From: Hyalella azteca
Lineage: Eukaryota; Arthropoda; Malacostraca; Amphipoda; Hyalellidae
Direction: 5' to 3'
Length of the DNA: 64,000 bases
Assembly: GCF_000764305.2 (NCBI RefSeq)
Contig: NW_025947474.1
Location: 304,381-368,380 of the forward strand
The translations under genes and the position numbers were made by a program. Under the pieces are notes generated by a model. It saw only the letters and a list, made by a program, of their open reading frames with translations, ran no database searches and was not told the origin of the DNA. Shown one piece after another: positions 24,848 through 37,650 of this stretch (position 1 is the first letter of the stretch; every line of letters begins with the position of its first letter).

Positions 24848-24960
24848 AAGCTAAACTCGACGCACTTAACGCAGACGCAGCGTGACCGCCTCAATTGCAC
24901 CACGGCTCTGCTCATGGCAGGGCGGAAACTGCGACCCCGTCTGTTGCTGTGCGGTGCAGT

Positions 24961-25275
24961 CCAGCACTGCAGAGCTGAGAGCTACAGCACCAGCACTGCA
25001 GAGCTGAGAGCCACAGCACCAGCACTGCAGAGCTGAGAGCCACAGCACCAGCACTGCAGAGCTGAGAGCTACAGCACCAGCACTGCAGAGCTGAGAGCCA
25101 CAGCACCAGCACTGCAGAGCTGAGAGCCACAGCACCAGCACTGCAGAGCTAAGAGCCACAGCACCAGCACTGCAGAGCTGAGAGCCACAGCACCAGCACT
25201 GCAGAGCTAAGAGCTACAGCACCAGCACTGCAGAGCTAAGAGCTACAGCACCAGCACTGCAGAGCTGAGACTCTG
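24961..25275. repeat. 29-bp minisatellite, eleven copies
   Basis: Copies of CCAGCACTGCAGAGCTGAGA plus GCCACAGCA start every 29 bases from 24961 to 25251. The variants are CTGAG/CTAAG and GCCACA/GCTACA. The minus-strand open frames (ALQCWCCGSQL) are artefacts of the repeat. Confidence 0.93.
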
Positions 25276-26766
25276 AGTGCCAGAGCAACAACTGCAGGAG
25301 TCCAAGTAACAAAACCCAATTAGATTGACTCGTCTGAAAAAATAGAATGAATTAACAAGCGTGCCTTTCATCGAAACGATACTAATCTATATCTTAAACT
25401 ATTGAGTATTGGAACTAGCTTTGCAATAGCTCAGTTGAGACTCGACAAAATTTATTAAATTGCTGATGACTTTTCATTATATTCACGCTTATGCTGAACG
25501 CACGTTGCGAGCTGCACAGAAACCGGCGACTCTTCATTGAAATTTTCACTCACAGAACATGTTTACTGAAATTAACTTCAAAAATACTCCATTGGTCAAA
25601 ATTAAATAAATGAAATGTTCAAACCGAGCTGATATTTGACTCGTGGAGAATATAAGTGGCGGACACTTCCATATAGACCAAATCGAAATATGTCATTTCT
25701 CACATCAACTATAATGTCCGACCAACACTAGATAACTATACTGAAAGTTTCTATAAATCCATGTTACGAGATTACAAAAGTCAGAATTCTGATTTTGACT
25801 TTATTGTATAAATTTCATGGTTACAGTAAATTATCATCAACGTAAAATCGTGCCACCATCCCTCCGTATAAACGCGCCTAATTTGGAGCATAATTTGCAT
25901 CTCGAATTCTTTCAAGCGTCCTTGCATCAGTAGACCCGAAAGAAAACTTTAATAAATAAACTCATAATTATAGATGAAATAAAATAACATTTCTTAACTT
26001 AATCACAGGAAATCTTGCATGGAATGCATTTACTTGCATTCTAAATCTCGATCAGCTGCCAAACCGACACTCTACCCCGTTGCTTATGTTTCAGGGCAAT
26101 CTGTTCACACCGCCATAATTCTTGGCAGCGATATTTACCCCAAACGCTGCGCCAGAATCTTTCCCTAACGTCAACAATGGGACTAAAAATACCCTGACAG
26201 TGAACATAACAGACCAGCGTACGCACCACCGACGCAAACTTTGCTGCAAGAAAGCTGATCGTTACGGCAGTGAACGATGCATTTAAAAATGATATTAATT
26301 CTAACAAAGCACTGACAGAGTAAGGAAAATTAAAATATTGGTTAAATATTGAATCATGAATGAACGTATGAATGGTATAACATGGTAATATTATAATGAA
26401 ATTAAAATGTATGCATTAATTAAATCTGAATCTATGTTTTTAATTTCTGAGTGGCTGCAAGAGCATCCAGGAGAAATGCCAGTGGTAAAATTCTAGGGCT
26501 AAAATTTTTATGCTAAAATTCCCGCGGTTAAAGGGTATTACAGCAACCAGACTCCTGCCGCACTCTGATCCTATGTTATACCAATTGCACTAATGTTAAC
26601 AAAGTCATCTGCGACGCTCAATTACTCAAGATTTATGATTAAATATAAGATATTTATCAAAATAAAAGAGAAATACATTAATTATAAATGAAAATAGCGG
26701 AAAACTCTGCCATCTTTGGATGCCGCAGCGCCCGGGTTTCGCTCGACGTTTGGCTGATCCTGCAGT
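25276..26766. other. Non-coding, no gene supported
   Basis: A minus-strand frame at 26041-26307 (88 codons) starts with a hydrophobic stretch but has no recognised family and no splice evidence. Confidence 0.4.
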
Positions 26767-26850
26767 GCATGGGAGCATTCCAGTGAAACACGCGGCAGCT
26801 TCTGATTTGGATTACCAGAAGCTGGGGCGACTCTAAATTTTGTTAGGGTG
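26767..26850. repeat. Dispersed repeat A, copy 2
   Basis: Same orientation as the copy at 20876-20957; the core CGGCAGCTTCTGATTTGGAT begins at 26792. Confidence 0.8.
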
Positions 26851-28394
26851 ACCGGGAATAAATACAACATTCAACAACGTGCAGGCAAATTCACATCCAC
26901 CTATCACAGTATCACAAAAATTAACGGGAATTACCACCGACTATAATGTGCGCAAGTAATTGACTCAGAGTTTTTTCGAAACTAAAAAACTAACGATATT
27001 GATTTTGATGTGATGTGCTTAAGGTAAGCAATTCACTGATAGAGTTTGAAAAAAATCATGCAATTTTCATTAGTTGTCATTTATTCATCAGGCTATAACT
27101 TTTTGAAAGCACCATACCTCCACATCAGCACCATAATACTCAACATCAGCAAGAAAAATATTCCATCTTATTGGTTTAAATAGAGAAAATAAATGTCACA
27201 CATGGAGGGAAGTATAGCGGCGGTCGTCACGTTAAAGTCTGCGGAAGTTGAGCGCCGAAGTTGGAAATTAGGGAGCAGGTGCAGAATTATGCCTCCAACA
27301 ATAGCGTCTTTTAGAGGAGAAAAATACGATCGACGCCAGTTGGCTGAATACATAATATGCTAAGCGGAGTTTCATAGAGAAATTATAAAAATTATTTTTC
27401 ACAGAGTAAAATCATTCAGTTAATGAATGAGTCATAATTTTAGTGCATTTATTAGCTACAAATTAAGAATTAAATAGTGCGTAAATATTCTCAGCAATGG
27501 CCATTAGTGAGCAAACGCAGGAGGTAAAATTAAAGTAAAGTTTTTAAGTAACGTAACATCAACTATCAAATTACACTGTAAATATATTGCGCCATTAACG
27601 TAATTAACATCACGAACTAAGCGATACCGCGATGCTTGGGACTCATTTGCTAATGAAGGAGCGGCGTATTTAAGACACCCAGTTCAATCATCATAGTAAT
27701 CGTGATGGTATGCATATTGTAATGAATTGTATTCATAAATATGTAATCAAATATAAGTTTTTTAGTCCGCCCTTCAGGAGCAAACTAAAATTTGAATTCC
27801 TTACTCAATTTGATGAGACTCGCATCAATTTAACGTTCATTAAAATACGAATTCTAGTCACAGTCATTAACAAGTTGTATTTGTGCTTCACATTCAGAAG
27901 ATACAATACACAATACTAATAATATTGCCCACAACTCTTGCAAATTTTGGCATCCAAGCCAAAATTTGACGAATACAGTCTGCACAAGGGACAAACAACT
28001 TCTTTATATAGGATAATTCTTCTAATAAACAAAGTTTACAAGAAGAATCTCCATCGTATAAACTTTCACCATAAAATGCTGCATCACCATATCGCGACCT
28101 CCATGACACGGTCTCGCGTATGCGCCCAAGAGGGCGAGGAGTCAGTCGTTGCCATCCAGGCCAGTGACGACCATTTCTCTTGATTGCTCTCATAACCGTT
28201 CATGACGTCTAAATGGTTGCGAGGTCATACGATCATTCATTGTAAGGGTTACCGGCCCGTATGACCATTCATAACATACTAATTGTTACGAGACCGTACG
28301 ACTATTTATGATCTTCTAATGGTTTACTACCATGAAGATCAATTTTTACATCAGTACGTAATTCTTCCCGTCTATAGCGATCCACATAAGTAAT
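26851..28394. other. Non-coding, no gene supported
   Basis: A GC-richer segment at about 28080-28185 is open on both strands (the plus strand ends EESVVAIQASDDHFS before a TGA) but has no recognised family. Confidence 0.35.
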
Positions 28395-28937
28395 TCTGGG
28401 GATGAGATACACCATCATCTGCTACCATCATTCACGGCAACATCTGCTACCATTACACACTCCATCATCTGCTATATACCATCACCCATAGACATCATCT
28501 ACTACCATCACGCACAGATATCATCTACTACCATCACGAACACATCATCATCTGCTACCATCACGCACACACATCATCTGCTACCATCACGCACAGATAT
28601 CATCTACTACCATCACGAACACATCATCATCTTCTACCATCATGCACACACATCATCTGCTACCATCACGAACACACATCACCTGCTACCATCACGAACA
28701 CATCATCATCTGCTACCATCACGCACAGACATCATCTGCTACCATCACGCACACACATCATCTGCTACCATCACGCACAGACATCATCTGCTACCATCAC
28801 GCACAGACATCATCTGCTACCATCACGCACACACATCATCTTCTACCATCATGCACACACATCATCTGCTACCATCACGCACAGACATCATCTGCTACCA
28901 TCACGCACAGACATCATCTGCTACCATCACGCACCAT
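28395..28937. repeat. About 26-bp minisatellite, about twenty copies
   Basis: Units of CATCATCTGCTACCATCACG plus CACAGA or CACACA, with occasional deletions and shorter variants at the left edge. The open frame through it (HHLLPSRT-like) is a repeat artefact. Confidence 0.93.
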
Positions 28938-29002
28938 CAGCATCACCTGGAGGCAGATGAGATGACCGACGTGAGTCAGAACTTCCCGATGTATTGCAGG
29001 CA

Positions 29003-29128
29003 AAAGTGAACGTAAGTACTTACGCTCTATATTCTTGTCTATGATTGGTGGATTTTGCTTGAAAAGCCGTCAATGATTGGCTGATGAACTTACGATCTCT
29101 TAACTTTTTTTGAAAGTATAGTCCTGGT
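29003..29128. mobile_element. Short MITE-like element C, copy 2 (inverted, truncated)
   Basis: About 120 bases match the reverse complement of 24050-24175, including the palindrome CGTAAGTACTTACG, the block GATTGGTGGATTTTGCTTGA and the terminal TTGAAAGTATAGTCCTGGT. The end beyond the palindrome is shorter than in copy 1 and lacks the second inverted terminus. Confidence 0.6.
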
Positions 29129-30768
29129 ATACTGAAGTCGTATGGACTGCAGGACCGACGCCGGCATACTCATGAGACGCAACAAGTGGGGAGCGTTGCG
29201 ATGTCTGGCTTGAACAAGACGAACGGCACAAGAAATATTCGATAATATTTGATATTATGCTAATATATAAATAATAATAAGCAGTACAAATATTATACTA
29301 ATACTAATATTATACTAATAAATTATATAACAGTTCGGTTATTATTATTAACAGTTAAGATTATTGATACTCGGTTTCAGCAATCATGTCATGAATTTCT
29401 CCCACCGTTAAAGTAAATAACGGTGGAACGAACGTTTGCTGAAATGAGTCAAAATCCATAGAGCCGTTTGGAACAAATTGAAAGCAAGTTCACGGAAATC
29501 TGTGATAATTAGGGAAATAATTTAATTCGGAAGAAAAATCAAATCACAATCTTAGCTCAATTTGAGTCGGAATCTAGAGGCCCTCAAGTAAGATTTTTGC
29601 AGTCGTTCTGCTTTACTCGATCTTGGATGCCCTTTGATCTTCTTATTATATATGATAAATGTACGGGTTTTTAGCGGGTTTTAGGCTCAAAGTTACTCTT
29701 TGACTTTGCACCATATACATATCCAGTAAAAATTGCTTCTCTTCTGTCAGAGGATTAAAGATAACAAGAGAATTGCACTACGATAACGTACACAACTTCT
29801 ACTAATCTATGACTTACAGCTACTAGTCTACTAGTCCACGAATAACAGCATCTACTAGTCTACTATTCCACGACTTACAGCATCCACTATTCTAGACGGT
29901 GGAATCAAGTATGAGAGCTCGTCTACATAGAACTACAGTTCGCCTGCAACGTCTGAATGAAGCAGTGGGTTCATCATTTGTCAAGTCCACCTAATAAGAA
30001 ACGTTATGAAATGGACTCACTCACAAGCAAAACGGGTTGATAACTCACACAAATTTCTGTAAATATTCGGTCTCCAGCAATAGCTTTTCGCCTCCACTTC
30101 ATACTAGTGAGGATTATGGAAGAGATCTCACGGCCATAATGTTATAATGTAAAACATTTCTAATTTACTCAACATTCGAATACACCATGTCTGAGTTATT
30201 GTTCTTTAGTGACAATTTTTCCGATAAGGCTCCAGCCTTCAAATTTTTGTAATTTAAGTGGTTTATTTATAATATAAAATCTTAATTTTTCAATGTTTTC
30301 TTTTACGATGAAACACAGCAAGTAACAGCTTAGAACTTATAAGTTGGCTCATGATTAGCATTGAGATTTGTAAGAGTGAAAGCCGTCATTGTATGTCTTA
30401 CCATGTGCAGCGAAATGTCAATATTTGCAACACGTTTTCAAGTGTAATATATTTTAAGCCATAGAACGATAAAATTTGCGAACTTTTTGAAGTAAAATCA
30501 CTGACCGAATTACTCATGATTAAAGCATCAGTTATTCGTACGGACATATCGACAATACTCTAAACCTGTTAGCGCTAATGGTAATTTACCATCAATGGGA
30601 GAGGCGCGCGAGCTTCCTTGTACAAAGAAGCAATGTTTAAGTGGAGAAAAAGCCGTAAATTTCGATAAGAGGAGCAGATATGTTACAATAAATCATGAGG
30701 TGCGTATATAAGGTGCAGGGCATCAGCTGCCGAACGTCAGGTACAGTGCATCATCGGTAGCAGTTCGG
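29129..30768. other. Non-coding with a minor local repeat
   Basis: At about 29795-29890 a degenerate repeat of CTACTAGTCTACTA and CCACGACTTACAGCAT occurs. No gene was recognised. Confidence 0.4.
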
Positions 30769-30862
30769 GTGCAGTACATCAGGTGCTTAACGTCGTACGT
30801 AGTGTTGCAGGTGCAGAACATCAGGTGCAGTACATCAGGTGCTTAACGTCGTACGTAGTGTT
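30769..30862. repeat. Tandem duplication, 56-bp period
   Basis: Two identical blocks of GTGCAGTACATCAGGTGCTT followed by AACGTCGTACGTAGTGTT are separated by a variant spacer. Confidence 0.88.
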
Positions 30863-31927
30863 ACCCCCATCCCCCTGCCGCAGCCATTGATCCCCTCCCC
30901 CTTCCTGCAGCCATTGAGCTTTCATCGTTTTGTCAGTTTAATATATTACATAAATGTATAAATTCATATCCACTCGATAGAATTGTTCCCATGCATAATG
31001 TTGCCCTCGCCTCGTAGCAACCAATGCTGTACTTCAGTAGGAAGGGAAAATGTAAAATTTAAATTTAAAGTAAGATCTGAAATTAAAATAATGTAGAACA
31101 TCTAATAAATAATGAAAAATTATTAACCTTGAAATGAACCTTTGAAATCAACATGCATGGGGTGAAAACTTCATCAAGTTGCTCTTGCAAGCCAAAAAGT
31201 TCAGAGAAACGCCGCGGCAATGCAATTCATCCTCGCTGACCTATATGAGCTTATCTATTGAATACACACACTTGTGATTAATTTCCGAAATTATTCTATG
31301 CCTCTATATTAGTTACATCAGAAAGTTTATTCCTTTAGCTCATAATTAGTACATAATAAATTACCGCCAGCTCGGCAGTGTTAAAAATCAAAACAGCCAC
31401 TCAAATGCGATCAAACAAACATACTCCATGCACGTATTCTCTCATCACGAGAGCGCGCTTCTAAAAATAATGTTTGCCAGACAATCGCGGTAAATTTGTA
31501 GCAGTTTAAATAATTCATTAGTTTAAATATTTCATAAGTTTAAATAATTCATTGAGGCAATTTCCAGCCCACAACGATGTGTCATTTTCCATTGCGTGCC
31601 TGCGAGGCCCATATTTACCACCTTATGCAAATGGTTTACAAAAGATTTAGGTAAGCTACGTCGTAGCTCTAGTGTCTCTTAAGAGTAGCAAGGGGTAATA
31701 TTTATTAGCTAATCATAATAATTAGCTAATTAGACAGCAACTATCAAGGGGCATTGATGCTTAGCATGCAACCACGCCACACAAGACATTCTGCAGGCAA
31801 ATAACTTGCATATAAGGCAAATATAACGTTAATAAGTGGTATGTAGTTATATAGTGCGTGTAGCTTTAGGATGCAGCTTCGTGATGTAGTATTGTGATGG
31901 AACTATGTCAACAAACTCATAAAATCA
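30863..31927. other. Non-coding, no feature seen
   Basis: AT-rich with no recognised gene. Confidence 0.4.
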
Positions 31928-32085
31928 TTCCTCACACAACATATGCTACAAGGCCCCAACATTCCTCCTCACACAACATATGCTGAAAGACCCCAACATT
32001 ACTCACTCAACATATGCTACAAGGCCTCAACATTCTTCACTCAACATATGCAACAAGGCCCCAACATTCCTAACACAACATGCAA
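31928..32085. repeat. Degenerate tandem repeat, unit about 34-42 bp
   Basis: Four copies of ACACAACATATGCTACAAGG followed by CCCCAACATTCCT-like sequence, with variable spacers. Confidence 0.85.
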
Positions 32086-33199
32086 CTCGAGGCGACAGAA
32101 CATCTAAAATTGCAGCAGGCGGGCGACCGACACTGCCATGGCAAGATAAACTCGCAGGAAATTCGCTTCCGTGGAAGAAAAGATATCCTCCGGAACGCGC
32201 GTATGGGGAGGGGGCCTGCGCGACGGAAACCCAGCTCGCCGTTGTCGTCCAATTCCCATCGGGAAATAACGAAAGAGTTGCTATGGTCTCGACTTGCCAT
32301 ACATAAACATTTTCCAAGCATCTTTGCGACTGTTTTGCCTTGTTTTCTGTTTCTCGTGCTCGTCTCAGAGCTTCCGTATTTCTCTTGTGTTTCCCTCACG
32401 GCTTGTAGGAGTAAGCCGTGTAAGCTCAGGATCTTGTCATTATTGTTTTAATTTTCTCACAACACGAGTCGTTAAAGAATTAAAATTCGGCAACACTCTA
32501 TATTCTTTGTTTATGAAAAACTAGGAAGCTATTAACGTTCAAATTTTATTAACTTATTAGTCAAATTTTAATTTTGTTGTTTTTTATATTTTAAACATTG
32601 GACATATTGGAGCCTTCCCCATGCACAAAGCTGCTCCTTGTAGTTCCCCAATATAAAAAGCTCCCCATTGTATAGATCTCCCTCTTGTATATGGGCTTCC
32701 CCGTGAGTGGGAACCCATAAGTTTATTGCATTGGTAGGGCAATATGATCGCCATGCAGTCCCCATGCAGCAGGGGACAAGTCTCCCCAGAGTGAGTGCAA
32801 GAAAACTCCCCACACGGCAGGTGAACCTCGGGAGGGAGAGCCTTGGGGTCAATTCCCCAGTCAATTATACTACGACTTCCCATACGCGCAGGAAAACCTG
32901 AATAACCGCACATTGGAAATAAATAACAGCAAATAAAATATGAATCTCTCACATCTATATAAGAGGAAATATTCTGCAAATTCGAGGAAATATGCTGCAG
33001 TTGTTGAACTATTATTGGCTTCTATAACTCATCACAAACTTAGTGAAACTCGTCTAGATGAAGCGGTCGTTCCTCTAGAGTGACACTCATCTAAATGGCG
33101 TCAAATATACGCCAATTAATGAACCATTTAAAAAAGGTGTAAAAGATTAATGCACAATAATATCCTGTCAATAACGATCGACCTGAACTTCCATTTTTG
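32086..33199. other. Non-coding, open on both strands in part
   Basis: Overlapping frames on both strands at 32070-32450 and 32584-32979 have no recognisable domains. The second stretch contains many short related CTCCCC and CCATGCA blocks and may be a decayed tandem repeat. Confidence 0.35.
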
Positions 33200-33539
33200 T
33201 ATAACATAACATAGTGATGTCGGCGTTGAAGAGTAGGCCTGATGTGGCCTATCGCCGATTCTTGTACTTTTCGTGACTTGTTCACAGAATATCTAAAAAC
33301 AGATCCTTCGACCGGATCTTTTCAGGACTGACGATAGTTGGAAATAGCTACTATATATAGACTTCCACCGGGTTCGATATGGTGCTAGGCATTTCAAATC
33401 TGAACATATATTTTTCCATAGCTTTATCTAGTCTGTTCTTGAACGCGTACATACTTGGAGCGCCAACGATGTCATCGGGGAGGCTGTTCCACATGTCGGT
33501 GATTCGAAGCGAGAAGAAATGTCGCGTTGATGTATAGTT
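33200..33539 (-). mobile_element. Non-LTR retrotransposon (LINE), 3' end with RT C-terminus
   Basis: Read on the minus strand, 33539-33351 is open for 62 codons to a TAG. It contains RHFFSLRITDMWNSLPDDIV followed by a FKNRLDK-type motif. This matches the conserved C-terminal tail of reverse transcriptases in invertebrate LINEs (consensus of the form RxxFFSxRVxxxWNSLPxxVVxAxSxxxFKxRLD). About 150 bases of 3' untranslated sequence follow, ending in an ATGTTATGTTAT-type tail at about 33200. No upstream RT or endonuclease sequence was recognised, so this is a 5'-truncated insertion. Related 3' tails seem present at 47690-47800 and 62035-62062. Confidence 0.75.
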
Positions 33540-33618
33540 TCATGACAAACAAACAATGAAGAACACAAAACTAAGAAAGCAGTCACTATTTTGCCAACGA
33601 AGTGTGACGCGTTAGATT
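33540..33618. other. Spacer between LINE fragment and minisatellite
   Basis: No coding signal was recognised. Confidence 0.4.
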
Positions 33619-33763
33619 TGCAAACCTCAAGAGTGTACGTGATGTGCAAACCTCAAGAGTGTGCGTGATGTGCAAACCTCAAGAGTGTGCGTGATGTGCA
33701 AACCTCAAGAGTGTGCGTGATGTGCAAACCTCAAGAGTGTGCGTGATGTGCAAACCTCAAGAG
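33619..33763. repeat. 26-bp minisatellite, about five copies
   Basis: Units of GTGCGTGATGTGCAAACCTC plus AAGAGT. The same unit forms a longer array at 40882-41129. The array is cut off by a half adapter at 33764, so its real length and right flank are unknown. Confidence 0.92.
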
Positions 33764-33782
33764 CTGTCTCTTATACACATCT
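33764..33782. other. Half mosaic-end adapter (artefact)
   Basis: CTGTCTCTTATACACATCT occurs without its complementary half. In translation it gives LSLIHIS, another artefact peptide. It is most likely unclipped adapter at a read end, so the join to sequence after 33782 is doubtful. Confidence 0.93.
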
Positions 33783-34312
33783 CAAGAGACGTCGCTCAAC
33801 GCGAGTGTTGTGCAAGAGACGCTGCTAAGCTCGAGTTCCGTGGTCACCGAAGTCCCTGCATGCTGCAGCCCGACAAGCGCGCAAGTTCTGATTGTTCCTG
33901 TGGGCATTTCATCAGAAGGAAATATTTGCCTGAAATGGAGGCTTGCTTTCGCATAGCAAAAGCAATCCGGCTGCATGGTCTCCATTCGCATCCATGTCTT
34001 AGCCTAAATTCATGTGGCTAGGCATTGTCTGGTTCTCGGAACATAGTCTGAGCAATCACTAGATATCCATAAAATCACTATGTCGAGCGTAATTAACTAC
34101 GACCTGTCGTGGTTCTTTACCCCGCATGCATTCCACCGAGTACCCATAATTCCATCCCAATCTATCTGATGAGGTTAGCTACTCCATTTCATACTACGAA
34201 TTTACTTTACTCTACCCGCCTGGACTATCTGCAATATTCCTGCTAGCGTAACAATAGGACTGCTCATAAAACTGAGTTTTTTCGACTGGAACTCGGAAAT
34301 AAATTCCTGCAG
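33783..34312. other. Non-coding, no gene supported
   Basis: No gene was recognised. Confidence 0.4.
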
Positions 34313-34459
34313 GTGGTCAATGCATGCGAAGTTGAAGTTGGGCTTCGCTCAATGGAGGAGGCCGGGGCTGGCATGAAGAGGTCGGCTTTAGGAGGCGTAC
34401 CGACGCGGGCGTTCCCGGCGGTCGGGTTGAATTCCAGACGCCGGGAGTGTTTTGCGTAA
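34313..34459 (+). CDS. Possible isolated terminal exon, unknown product
   Basis: After the acceptor-like ATTCCTGCAG, 48 codons run to a TAA at 34457 (beginning VVNACEVEVGLRSMEEAGAG). The segment is clearly more GC-rich than its surroundings. The opposite strand is also open (a Pro/Ser-rich frame, 34264-34509), so the strand is ambiguous. No family or partner exon was recognised. Confidence 0.15.
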   Translation: MVNACEVEVGLRSMEEAGAGMKRSALGGVPTRAFPAVGLNSRRRECFA

Positions 34460-37160
34460 ACATTATTGTCTTTTGTTTGAGTACGTTTTCCATGAATAAT
34501 GAATCTCAAACTTATGAGATTACCTGAGAATATTGAGATACTCGTTCATGAATGAAAGTATTGTAAAAATATAGTCGTTAATTGTGAACAAATAACTTTT
34601 AAAAGTGTGTGATTCATACGTTATCCCCATGCCTCCCCACCACCAGACCGCGGTCCGGAGTGTGGACGCGTAAGTTCGGATGAGGAGCGTAAAGAGTTAT
34701 TACCGCCAACACCTGGGCCGCAATACGTGAGTCATTGTGATTTGTTTCTACGCTCGATTTCGGATCTACGATAGCTTATAAATGTTTTAGTTTTTGATAT
34801 GTTGAAGCTGAGATGTCCCTTCCCCTGGACAGACTGATTTACATAGTAGACTGTAGCATAAATTGTCATATTCTTAAAGATTAACAGCAATGATCATAAC
34901 ATAAGCAATAAAATTTATTAAGTATCACTTAAGTATAAGGTACAGTCTACAGATAAGTGCGATCAACCAGGAAGATGGCTGTAGGTTGTGTTGTGTGCTT
35001 GGGAATCGTGAAATAGCATTTCGGTTTTGATAATTAAAAATTTTGACATCCGTACTTCAAATTTACGTCAGAGATTGCAACTCCATGTACCGGGATGATC
35101 GGATTGGATGCTGAAAATGAAAGAGGTTATCTTATTTACTTCTCTTTCGCGATCATGAAATACATTCATATGATAAAACGCAATAACATAAATAAATTTT
35201 GTATTAAATCGCAAATTTACAGATAATAATAAATTAAATCACAAATGTACCGATAATTATGTAATTTTACGAAGTATAATATATATCAAGAAAATCAAAT
35301 TTATTTTCAGTGAAAACGTGGGGAACTTTTCTTTGTTTTTACATTCTTGCTTGACAATTAATTTTGAAAAGAGCCTCCATTTAATAATAGTTTACGGCGC
35401 GTTCGAACCACAAAACATTTCCCTGGTTTTGTTCTCATTTATTGCCTCATTTTCTCCGTTTATAAAGTAGGCAATATCGCGCACTGAGATCTTAATAGCG
35501 ATTCGAATTCCCACATTATAAACGCATCCCATGAGCGTAAAGACAAGAGGGCTTTATCAGTTCGGAAATTAAAAAATTTTCCTTCAAGCCGTCAACAATA
35601 ACTGTAAGCTGTTTATTGGTTAAAGACAACAGAAGTTATTTAGTTTAAGACGCCGATGCATCTACAAATAAGTTATGAACCGTTTTGAAATTAATTTGTT
35701 CTTAAACGCAAATTAGTTAATTAGTTTCAAGAACTCAAATTTGTCAGATGATAATTTTTGGGATTACCTCTGCCAATGCAAAGAGGTCCAATGTTGAATT
35801 AATCAGTTTAGCTAAATTATACTGTAGCTGCAATATCGTAAGGACGTCTTTTTCTATTACTCAATCGTGCGCCACAGTCCTCCCCTTTCCCGCATTATTA
35901 AAACAAATCATCCTCGCAGATCAAAACATAAAGTTCATGTTCTACAATCCCTTTTCGCTGCCAGTTAATTAAATAGAGCTTAAAAAGCTTCTAAATAAAC
36001 TAGCATCCGAGCGTGCCGGATTTTCAGAGCATTGATTCAATTACGCTCGCTGAAAAAACGCTGGGCGAAGTCTCTTGTTCGCACGAAAGCTCTTTAAATA
36101 AAATGCATATTGAGTGAACTTAATGTAAGCCTTGCAACATCTCGAGCATTCAACAGAGTAGTATTCTAACGTATACTTTTACTCTTTTTCTAACGTACTC
36201 GTACTCTATTCAACCCCGGCAACTATATTTCTATTGATGAAGAGGAAACTTAGAGTGTTTTACATGCCAAAAATACTTCAGCATTTCGAACAATGCAGTC
36301 TTGCTGTAATTAATTCAAATAATGGTAGTAATGACAGATTAAGTTGACAGTTGGAGCGAAAGAATTTTTTTATAGATCATAACTACAGGAGTTACCACTT
36401 ACCACAGCGGATTACGAATAAATGATCGCGCGATATTAGGACAGACATAGAAATGAACTGAACTCAACGCGGAATGTCTCATCGCATCGGGGTACGCAAA
36501 AAAGAACAGTGTAGTACTGCAGACAAAAGCCGGGACAGGGATACATTAGATATCTTCGTAGTTAAAATCAAATCAAAAGTAACATAACGGATAAGGTGCG
36601 AAATGATGCATATATGATTCCTCTTATAAATAATCCTCCATTTTATCGCTTGATGACATGAATTAAAAACGCACGATTCGACGGATTTTTGCTAAGAGGA
36701 AAGTCCCAGCGGAAGCGGCCAAAGCGGCCGGAAGCGGCCACATGCATGCGCTGGTCGTGCGTGCCGAAGCGGAGCGGCGCGGAATGCGGGGCATGCGAGT
36801 TGCAAATGATTTGATGACGCCGAATATATGAGAGGAGGGCGGCGTGTGGGGGAGTGGATAGGTATTTCGAGTCCATATATATAGTCTAGTTGGTGATGAT
36901 ATTAACCAGTTACGTGTTAATAATGAAATATTATTGATGATGTTAATCAGTTACTCGTGAGAATGAAATTAATTAAGGCCTTTAAATATTTTTAGAGACC
37001 ATAATTCGGCAGATATATATTGAAATCAGCGTTTAAAGCGTTCTTAGCGCCCAGCACATATTAACGTACACCAGCCCACATCAAAAGATACTCGTTAATT
37101 TTCCCCCACGAAGCATCGGCATTCTATTGAATATTCTTGGCCAGAGCGGCATTTATTTTT
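34460..37160. other. Non-coding, no gene supported
   Basis: No gene was recognised. A GC-richer patch at 36700-36860 contains repeated AGCGGCC blocks. Confidence 0.4.
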
Positions 37161-37650
37161 ACAACACTTCTCTTTAACTTCACTTCTTGTTGTTTGATTG
37201 TTTGTCGGCTACAAATCTTACAATCAATATTTAACACACTTCTACCTCTATCTGAAATTTTGTATACTTGCGAAAAGTTGGAGACAATGCATGAATCAAT
37301 TGACAGAATAAATAATTTTGCAAATTTAAAAAATTTTATTTTTGATATTAAAAAAGTAAAAAAAAATAATTTTGTCTGCTACATCTTTTTTAATCGATAT
37401 TTGACACACTTCTACCTGTCTGATCGATCTGAAATTTTGCACACTTGTGTAAAATTGGAGACAATGCATGTATCAATTGACAGAATAAATAATTTGAAAA
37501 AATTTTAATTTTTTTAATTTTAAAAGTAAAATTTAAAATTTTTTTAATATTGATAATAAAATTAGAAATTCATTGTTCATAAGTCTCTGTATTCATGCCC
37601 AAGGATCCATATTATAACATCGAAGACACTGGATTCTTTAGAAGTGTTGT
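37161..37650 (+). mobile_element. MITE-like element D, copy 1
   Basis: A 490-base element bounded by ACAACACTTCTC and TAGAAGTGTTGT, imperfect 12-bp inverted ends. Inside are duplicated blocks containing TTGGAGACAATGCATG and TCAATTGACAGAATAAATAA. Two copies in the opposite orientation lie at 55735-56188 and 58825-59293. The element is AT-rich and non-coding, and the 123-codon frame over it is spurious. No clear target-site duplication was seen. Confidence 0.75.

Noticed and set aside
26041..26307. 88-codon minus-strand frame with a hydrophobic start
   Set aside because: No homolog recognised, no promoter or splice context; kept only as a note.
28395..28937. CRISPR-like appearance of regularly spaced repeats
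   Set aside because: The repeat has no unique spacers, unit length varies, and the genome is eukaryotic; it is a minisatellite.
32584..32979. 131-codon minus-strand frame with Cys- and Gly-rich text
   Set aside because: Opposing open frames, no signal peptide and no splice support; related short CTCCCC blocks suggest a decayed repeat.
33713..34021. 102-codon plus-strand frame
   Set aside because: It begins in a minisatellite and passes through a half adapter (LSLIHIS).
37137..37508. 123-codon plus-strand frame
   Set aside because: It lies within MITE-like element D; the other two copies do not preserve the frame.
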